This document shows, in pieces, positions 58,350 through 64,000 of a DNA stretch of 64,000 nucleotides. A model generated the notes under the pieces. The model was not told the DNA's origin and ran no database searches. It worked only from the letters and a program-made list of their open reading frames with translations. The position numbers and the translations under genes are program-made. Each line of letters opens with the position of its first letter. The first letter of the stretch is position 1. The DNA comes from Paludibacteraceae bacterium (GTDB lineage Bacteria; Bacteroidota; Bacteroidia; Bacteroidales; Paludibacteraceae): positions 1-64,000 of the forward strand of contig JAFGVV010000066.1 of assembly GCA_016937795.1 (NCBI GenBank), given 5' to 3'.

Positions 58350-59252
58350 ATGATCGACATTTATCAGGAATATCACATGTATCTGAAACTCGAAAAAGCA
58401 CTGTCGGACAACACGATAGCTGCTTACGAAGCCGATCTTCAGAAACTGAGAGATTATCTGAAAGATGCACATATCCTGGCTGAAAAAGCAGAAACAGTGC
58501 ATCTGCGCGATTTTGTCATCGAAATTTCGGACACCGGAGTGCACGCACGTTCGCAGGCGCGCATTATTTCAGGAATAAAATCGTTTTACCATTTCCTGAT
58601 TTACAAAAAAAAACGCGACGACGACCCGACTGAATTGCTCGAAATGCCCAAAACGGGACTGCATTTGCCCGAAGTACTTTCGGTTGCCGAAATTGATGCC
58701 ATTGTGGCCGCCATCGACCTTTCGAAAGCCGAAGGACAACGCAACAAAGCCATTATCGAAACACTTTACGGCTCCGGGCTTCGCGTTTCGGAACTTATAG
58801 GTCTGAAAATGTCGCGCATGTACACGCAGGAAGGTTATATGCTGGTGGAAGGAAAAGGTAGCAAACAACGCCTCGTACCACTTTCGCCACAGGCTTTGAA
58901 GCATATTGAACTCTGGCTGACCGACCGTAATTCTCTTAAAATAAAAAAAGGCGACGAGGACATACTGTTTCTCAACCGACGTGGCGGAAGACTGACACGT
59001 GCTATGATTTTTACCATTGTAAAAGACCTGACCGCATTAGCCGGCATTCATAAAAATGTGAGTCCGCACACTTTCAGACATTCGTTTGCCACACATTTGC
59101 TCGAGAATGGCGCCAATCTGCGTGCCATTCAGCAGTTACTCGGGCACGAATCCATTACCACAACCGAGCTTTACACGCACATTGATGTGAATTTTTTGCG
59201 ACAAACCATTCTCGATTTTCATCCGCTTTACCGAAAAAACAAACAGAAGTGA
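58350..59252 (+). CDS. xerD: Tyrosine recombinase XerD
   Basis: A 300-residue recombinase of full family length for chromosome dimer resolution. A SAM-like N-terminal core-binding domain (YHMYLKLEKALSDNTIAAYE) is followed by the catalytic domain with Arg in YGSGLRVSELIGL, Lys in VEGKGSKQRLVPL, HTFRHSFATHLLENGA, LLGHESITTTELYTH and the Tyr nucleophile in LYTHID. No integrase-type extra domains or attachment sites are seen near it, so a housekeeping role is preferred. Its stop overlaps the GTG start of the next gene. Confidence 0.93.
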   Translation: MIDIYQEYHMYLKLEKALSDNTIAAYEADLQKLRDYLKDAHILAEKAETVHLRDFVIEISDTGVHARSQARIISGIKSFYHFLIYKKKRDDDPTELLEMPKTGLHLPEVLSVAEIDAIVAAIDLSKAEGQRNKAIIETLYGSGLRVSELIGLKMSRMYTQEGYMLVEGKGSKQRLVPLSPQALKHIELWLTDRNSLKIKKGDEDILFLNRRGGRLTRAMIFTIVKDLTALAGIHKNVSPHTFRHSFATHLLENGANLRAIQQLLGHESITTTELYTHIDVNFLRQTILDFHPLYRKNKQK

Positions 59253-61645
59253 TTCCAAACAAACCACATATTTTTAATGCTTTACTGCTGATTTTTATGC
59301 TTTTGAGCCTGAATATTTTTGCTCAAACTCAGGAAACATTAGCTGTTGGACAGGTTTTAAATGCTACCGACAAAAGTTCGGTACCCGATGCGAATATATA
59401 TTTTAAAAATACCGGCAAAGGAACAAAAAGTAACGATGAAGGTTATTTTATGATTCGCACAACGGGCGACGAAACCACACTTGTTTTTTCGGCTGTGGGT
59501 TACCGCACCAAAGAAATTCGTCTCAAAAAAGGACAAAGTACGGGTATGCAGGTGGAACTGAAAGAGCAGAATGTGGAGTTGTACGAAGTGATGGTGGTTC
59601 CGGGCGCAAATCCCGCTTTGCCACTTATGCGAAAAGTGCGCGAAGCCCGCGAACTCAACGATTACAGCAAAATCACAAGCGGAACCTTTGCCGAGCAAAA
59701 CCTTGTTTATCTGGGAAATATAAGTCGCAACAGTCTGAAACGAAAAATCTTCAGTCAGCTTGCCGAAGGAGCAATTGAGAAAGCTGACTCCTCGCTTGTT
59801 ATGCCTCTTTTTATGTCGGAGAAAAAAATGCAGCGACAGCGAAATGTAGTTTCGGTGATCAGCGAAAACTATTTTTCGTCGAAACCCGAAAATGAAAGAC
59901 TTCTGCTGGGACTTACCAATCAGCAATCGGCTGAAATAAATTTCTACCGTAATTCGCTGACACTATTCAATCAGTCGTTTGTAAGTCCGCTCGCTTCTTC
60001 GGGAAATGCTTACTACAATTTCTATTTGAGTGACAGCATAATAAACGGCGACAAAAAGGAATATCAGATTAATTTCAGAACAAAAAATCCGAAAAATCTG
60101 GCTTTCAACGGAACCATGAAAATTGATTCTGCTTCGCTGGCACTTACTTATATTGATGCGACTTTGCCTGCCGGAGCTAATCTGAACTACTTACATCAGC
60201 TTCATATTCAGCAAAAGTTTCAGCCGAAGGCCGGCTTTTTCGTACCTGAATCCGAACAGTTTTCGTCGAATATTACCTACGAAATGCTGGCCGATAGTCT
60301 GCACCCAAAACCTGAATTGTTTATTTATAAAAAAACAATCACCGAAAATATAAATATTTCAGAACCTGCAAACGAGAATTTTGCCGGTTCAAACCTCAGC
60401 GCAGTTGAAATTGACAACAGCATGGCTCAACTGGGAAATACATCTGTGGTTCGGTTTGCAAAATGGCTCGCCGATGTGATAATTACCGGTTATGTTCCTG
60501 TAGGAAAAGTGGATATCGGTAAAGTTCAGCACATTGCGCGACTTACCGAAGTAGAAGGACTTCGACTTACATTACCTTTCCGCACCAACGAAACTTTTTC
60601 AAAAAATATCGGGTTTAGTGGTTATGCAGGCTATGGGTTTAAAAATAATATTCCAAAATATTCAGCCGGTTTTCATTATAAATTACCCACAGAAAACCGA
60701 CTGATTTTCAACGCTTACTACACCGACGATTATCGGCGTGTGGATTATGATTACAACGATTTTCTGTATCGCGAAAATCCGCTGCTATCGGGCGACGAGG
60801 ATATTGCCATTACAATTTTTGGTTTCCGTACAGCACAAAAACTTAACGAACGAAAAGAATTCAGCACATCGCTGACTTACGACTGGAACAAAAACATTGA
60901 ATCTACGCTTTTCTACCGGCATCATCGATTGAGTGATTCGGAGGCAATGCCTTTTGTGCAAAATGCAACTGCGCTTTCGCACATCACACAGCAAAGCGTG
61001 GTTTTACAAAGTCGTTTTTCGTTTGACGAACGCGTGTACGACGATCATTTTCAGCGCATTTATGTCCCTAACGAGAAACCTGTGATTTACACAATTCTCG
61101 AAGCCGGAAAATTTAATGCAGGCACAAAACAGGGAAATTATATGAAAATAAATGCATCCTTAAAACAACAGATTCGGTTTACAGCCGGTCAATGGAATTA
61201 CATGTTCGAAGCCGGAAAAATATTCGGCGAAGTGCCATATTCTCTGCTCGAAATCCCTATGGGAAATGGTGCGTTTCCGTATCGCCGAAATCTTTTCAAC
61301 ACACTTCGCGACATGGAATATGCTTTCGACCAATATGCCGGAATGCACAATGAGCTCATTATTAATGGAGTTGTAATGAATCACATTCCACTCATCAAAC
61401 ATCTGAATTTGCGCGAATTACTCACTTTCAAAGTTCTTTACGGCAGCCGGAACAATACTCACAACAACATTATGGATATTCCGGCAAATATTTACAAACT
61501 CAATCAGCCGCATATGGAAGTAGGCGTGGGCTTCAGCAATATTCTTCGACTGTTTACACTGCAATCGGTATGGCGACTCACAAACCTTGATCATCCGGGA
61601 GCTGAACGATGGTCGATTCGCGGAAGTATCAGGGCAGGATTTTAA
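59249..61645 (+). CDS. DUF5686 family outer-membrane protein with carboxypeptidase-like domain
   Basis: A 798-residue exported protein. The signal peptide ends near LNIFAQ (about residue 25). A CarboxypepD_reg-like domain spans about 30-110 (VGQVLNATDKSSVPDANIYF, ETTLVFSAVGYRTKEI). The long remainder fits DUF5686, a predicted outer-membrane beta-barrel family of Bacteroidota with unknown role. It ends in an amphipathic strand with terminal Phe (WSIRGSIRAGF), the usual signal for outer-membrane assembly. The GTG start at 59249 overlaps the xerD TGA. A TonB plug is absent, so it is not a receptor of the SusC kind. Confidence 0.85.
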   Translation: MIPNKPHIFNALLLIFMLLSLNIFAQTQETLAVGQVLNATDKSSVPDANIYFKNTGKGTKSNDEGYFMIRTTGDETTLVFSAVGYRTKEIRLKKGQSTGMQVELKEQNVELYEVMVVPGANPALPLMRKVREARELNDYSKITSGTFAEQNLVYLGNISRNSLKRKIFSQLAEGAIEKADSSLVMPLFMSEKKMQRQRNVVSVISENYFSSKPENERLLLGLTNQQSAEINFYRNSLTLFNQSFVSPLASSGNAYYNFYLSDSIINGDKKEYQINFRTKNPKNLAFNGTMKIDSASLALTYIDATLPAGANLNYLHQLHIQQKFQPKAGFFVPESEQFSSNITYEMLADSLHPKPELFIYKKTITENINISEPANENFAGSNLSAVEIDNSMAQLGNTSVVRFAKWLADVIITGYVPVGKVDIGKVQHIARLTEVEGLRLTLPFRTNETFSKNIGFSGYAGYGFKNNIPKYSAGFHYKLPTENRLIFNAYYTDDYRRVDYDYNDFLYRENPLLSGDEDIAITIFGFRTAQKLNERKEFSTSLTYDWNKNIESTLFYRHHRLSDSEAMPFVQNATALSHITQQSVVLQSRFSFDERVYDDHFQRIYVPNEKPVIYTILEAGKFNAGTKQGNYMKINASLKQQIRFTAGQWNYMFEAGKIFGEVPYSLLEIPMGNGAFPYRRNLFNTLRDMEYAFDQYAGMHNELIINGVVMNHIPLIKHLNLRELLTFKVLYGSRNNTHNNIMDIPANIYKLNQPHMEVGVGFSNILRLFTLQSVWRLTNLDHPGAERWSIRGSIRAGF

Positions 61646-61685
61646 GAAAAGGCAGGATTTACATTGTGCTGCAAATCAAAAAAAC

Positions 61686-61694
61686 TATCTTTGC
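61686..61694 (+). promoter_or_regulatory. Promoter -7 box for proC
   Basis: TATCTTTGC, an exact match, with TTG at 61664-61666 at -33 distance (19 bases). It lies after the DUF5686 stop and shows that the upstream in-frame start at 61587 is not used. Confidence 0.65.
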
Positions 61695-61718
61695 AACAGC
61701 TTAATAACTGAAAATAAA

Positions 61719-62528
61719 ATGACGGAAATGGATACAAAAAATCTGAAAATAGCCATTATCGGTGGTGGGAATATGGGCGGCGCCATTGCACGCGGACTTG
61801 CCAAAGGTTCGTTGATAGAAACTTCGAACATTGCTGTGAGCGACGTTTCGCAGGCCAATCTCGACGCGCTGAAAACTTTCGACAGCAACATTGTGACTTC
61901 AAACTCAAACATTGAAGTTGTAAAACAGGCCGACATTGTGGTTTTGGCCGTGAAACCGTGGCTAATGGAAGTCATTGCTGATGAGATTGAACGCAAACTC
62001 GACTACAAACGTCAAATGATTGTGTCGATTGCAGCCGGTGTCGATTTCGAAAAAATGCGTGGCTTGTTCGACAGCGAAGCCACCATGTTTCGCGTGATTC
62101 CTAACACAGCCATTGAAGTTTTACAAAGCGTATCCACCATTTCGTCCTGCAATACAACTGCTGCTCAGGAGTCACTTATCGTATCGCTTTTCAGCGAACT
62201 GGGCAAAGCATTTTTGGTTCCCGAAACACAGCTCAATGCTTTTATGTCGCTTTCGTCCTGCGGCATTGCTTATGCTTTCCGCTATATTCGAGCAGCTATG
62301 GAAGGCGGAGTGGAAATGGGCATTTATCCCAATATGGCCAAAGAAGTGGTGATGCAAACGTTGCGCGGCGCCATCGATTTGCTCGAAGCCAACAATTCGC
62401 ATCCTGAAGTGGAAATTGACAAAGTAACCACACCCGGCGGCATCACCATCAAAGGTCTCAACGAAATGGAGGCTAACGGATTTACAAATGCAGTGATAAA
62501 AGGCCTGAAAGCTTCACATTTGAAATAA
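61719..62528 (+). CDS. proC: Pyrroline-5-carboxylate reductase
   Basis: A 269-residue enzyme reducing pyrroline-5-carboxylate to proline. The Rossmann motif IAIIGGGNMGGAIARGLAKG is N-terminal; VLAVKPWLMEVI, FRVIPNTAIEVLQSVSTI, LSSCGIAYAFRYIRAAMEGG and VTTPGGITIKGLNEME are family landmarks. The start at 61719 is chosen because the promoter box at 61686-61694 lies inside the longer open frame, and 269 residues is the normal length. It ends at a strong terminator. Confidence 0.94.
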   Translation: MTEMDTKNLKIAIIGGGNMGGAIARGLAKGSLIETSNIAVSDVSQANLDALKTFDSNIVTSNSNIEVVKQADIVVLAVKPWLMEVIADEIERKLDYKRQMIVSIAAGVDFEKMRGLFDSEATMFRVIPNTAIEVLQSVSTISSCNTTAAQESLIVSLFSELGKAFLVPETQLNAFMSLSSCGIAYAFRYIRAAMEGGVEMGIYPNMAKEVVMQTLRGAIDLLEANNSHPEVEIDKVTTPGGITIKGLNEMEANGFTNAVIKGLKASHLK

Positions 62529-62601
62529 ATTATTCCATTCATCTATAAGCAAAACTTTCCGCATCTATTTCTTTGTGAACCATAAATATACAATACAGCT
62601 A

Positions 62602-62636
62602 AACGCTTTCAGATATAATTCTGAAAGCGTTTTTTA
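62602..62636 (+). terminator. Terminator after proC
   Basis: A 12-bp perfect stem (62602-62613 with 62620-62631), loop TATAAT, followed by T-rich sequence. Confidence 0.85.
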
Positions 62637-62774
62637 TTTGGCAATACGCAAAACCTGTTAATCAGTGAAATCTTTCATTATAATTTGTTAAATACGGTTT
62701 TGAGAGTGCAATAATATTGAATTGTTTTCGTTAATTTGCCGATTATCTGTAAAATCTTTTATTAATCAAATTGT

Positions 62775-64000
62775 GTGAGAAAATCCCTGAGAAATATTTT
62801 GCATATTACTTTACTCATATTCTTTTTAGGATGTGGTAGTGGAAGCAACGAAATTATTTCGACCTACAGGGTTCAGAAGTCTGATTTTGTTGATGCTATT
62901 TTTGTTGATGGTTATGCTGAACCTGTTCGATCGATGACCATTTCGTGTCCTCAGGGAATCGACGGTACTGTGCTCTGGATTATTGATGATGGTTCTATGG
63001 TGAATGCGGGTGACGAAATTTGCATGCTTGAAGACAATAATCTTACTTCGGAATATGAGGAGTCATTGATTGCACTCGAAAATGCTGAAGCTAACCTCAA
63101 TAAAGTACGCGCAAATCACCAATTGCAAATCTCAGTGTTAGAGGCACAGCAACTTACCAATAATGCTGAATCGATGATTTCTGCTCTGGACTCGCTTCAA
63201 CTTAAATATAGTTCAGATAATCAACGTAAAATTAAGGAACTCGAACTTGAACGTTCTGCGATTGACAAAACACGGTTCGAAAAAAAGTTTCGAGCTACGC
63301 TACAAATTCAGCAATCAGAGATTCGTGGACTTGAAATTCAGTTGCAACGCGTGCGGATGAGAGTGGAATCTTCCAGGCAAAGACTGGAGGCATTAAGCAT
63401 AAAAGCGCCACAAGCGGGCATGGTTGTGATTTCACGAAGTCCGATGAGTGGTCGGAAAATTGTGCCCGGCGACAATATATGGGAGGGGCGACCTGTTTGT
63501 ACTATGCCCGAAATTACTGAAATGAAAGTTTTGATTATGGCTTCGGAAGGAAACTATAAACGTATTCAGTTGGGTGATACTGTCGAATTTAGTTTCGACG
63601 CAATACCCGGAAAGCCAGCCTTCGGAAAAGTTGTGAAGAAAGCGCCTATTGGACAAGCTGTGTCGCGCGGCTCAAAAGTGAAATTATTTGAAATTGAAGC
63701 CTCTGTTGACAGTGTAACGCAAATTCCTGATCCGGGATTCAGCGCTCAATGTAAGATTATTCTAAAAAGAGTCAATGACACCCTCACTGTGCCCCAAATA
63801 GCAGTTTTCGAAACTGATTCGACAAAAGTGGTGTATGTTAAGCAGAAAAATGGTTACGAGCAACGGGAAGTGAAAACCGGTCTTTCATCCACCAAAGAAA
63901 CGATTATTGTACGAGGGCTCAAATCCAACGAATATATTGCATTGACTCAGCCTCCTAAAAAACAAATTAAAAATAAGCAGTCTTTAAACCATACAGATTC
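62775..64000 (+). CDS. HlyD/RND-type periplasmic adaptor lipoprotein (3' end outside window)
   Basis: An open frame from a GTG at 62775 runs to the window edge (408 codons) without a stop. The start VRKSLRNILHITLLIFFLGC is a lipoprotein signal (Cys20). A first biotinyl-lipoyl half follows (SMTISCPQGIDGTVLWIIDD, GSMVNAGDEICMLEDN), then a long coiled coil of about 120 residues (LIALENAEANLNKVRANH onward to RVRMRVESSRQRLEAL). The second half (LSIKAPQAGMVVIS), a beta-barrel (LGDTVEFSFDAIPGKPAFGK) and a membrane-proximal domain (VPQIAVFETDSTKVVYV) complete it. It should bridge an inner-membrane transporter, probably encoded to the right, to an outer-membrane channel. The upstream gap has only a near-consensus -7 (TTAATTTG, 62731-62738). 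Confidence 0.85.
   Translation, partial: MRKSLRNILHITLLIFFLGCGSGSNEIISTYRVQKSDFVDAIFVDGYAEPVRSMTISCPQGIDGTVLWIIDDGSMVNAGDEICMLEDNNLTSEYEESLIALENAEANLNKVRANHQLQISVLEAQQLTNNAESMISALDSLQLKYSSDNQRKIKELELERSAIDKTRFEKKFRATLQIQQSEIRGLEIQLQRVRMRVESSRQRLEALSIKAPQAGMVVISRSPMSGRKIVPGDNIWEGRPVCTMPEITEMKVLIMASEGNYKRIQLGDTVEFSFDAIPGKPAFGKVVKKAPIGQAVSRGSKVKLFEIEASVDSVTQIPDPGFSAQCKIILKRVNDTLTVPQIAVFETDSTKVVYVKQKNGYEQREVKTGLSSTKETIIVRGLKSNEYIALTQPPKKQIKNKQSLNHTD

Noticed and set aside
58350..59252. Integrase of a genomic island
   Set aside because: The recombinase has the XerD layout, and no attachment-site repeats, tRNA or cargo genes lie next to it.
61587..61718. Upstream start giving a 313-residue ProC
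   Set aside because: The extra residues are coded by the end of the DUF5686 gene in another frame and by the promoter; ProC proteins start near the Rossmann motif.
1..64000. tRNA or rRNA genes
   Set aside because: I looked for cloverleaf patterns and conserved rRNA segments in the gaps and saw none; a dedicated scan could still find one missed by eye.

Overview
The window looks like the chromosome of a member of the Bacteroidota, most likely order Bacteroidales. The grounds are two SusC/SusD pairs, type IX secretion (T9SS) C-terminal sorting domains, a PorX regulator, a fused SecDF, families largely restricted to this phylum (DUF3078, DUF3822, DUF4834, DUF5063, DUF5686), an N-acetyl/N-succinylornithine-type carbamoyltransferase, and promoters of the Bacteroidetes type (TAnnTTTG -7 box) ahead of most transcription units. 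I cannot name the species.

Layout. 1-3.2 kb: DUF5063 protein, RNase D-like exonuclease and RlmI-type methyltransferase in one unit. 3.2-9.7 kb: two divergent genes for large secreted proteins with T9SS sorting signals, a pectinesterase (-) and a double LamG protein (+). 9.9-26.1 kb: one long surface-nutrition locus in the order FAS1 lipoprotein (interrupted by an in-frame stop), SusC, SusD, FAS1, FAS1, SusC, SusD, with no glycosidase inside it. 26.1-32.7 kb: pdxH, gcvP with a structured leader, argH, an SRPBCC protein and pyrE. 32.9-40.4 kb: two orphan proteins, a frameshifted DUF3078 gene, secDF, rsmD, DUF3822 and an orphan membrane-anchored protein. 40.8-51.6 kb: rel, then an apparently continuous run from one promoter (43.11 kb) to one terminator (51.57 kb) carrying an MlaE permease, porX, a DUF559 nuclease-like gene, argF', apt, a BRO-family gene, argB, an esterase-like gene and argE. 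51.6-62.6 kb: metF, DUF4834, birA, dacB, an orphan lipoprotein, ogt, photolyase, xerD, DUF5686 and proC. 62.8 kb to the end: an HlyD-like adaptor cut by the window edge.

How the parts fit. The pectinesterase and LamG proteins should leave the cell by T9SS, and PorX is a known T9SS regulator. The FAS1/SusCD locus beside them should handle uptake of some surface-bound ligand. The arginine genes (argH in one place, argF'-argB-argE in another) form part of the Bacteroidota acylated-ornithine route.

Most unusual material: (1) a family of small palindromic repeats with the core CCCCTWWAGGGG or CCCCTTCAGGGG between 45.5 and 47.25 kb. They sit in intergenic gaps and also inside the first codons of three consecutive genes, where they add in-frame peptides, next to a DUF559 nuclease-like gene. 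(2) A FAS1/SusCD locus without recognisable enzymes whose first gene carries a nonsense codon. (3) Similar leader elements before gcvP and before one FAS1 gene. (4) A nested inverted repeat at 56.7 kb. (5) A 31-bp palindrome inside a BRO gene embedded in the arginine cluster.
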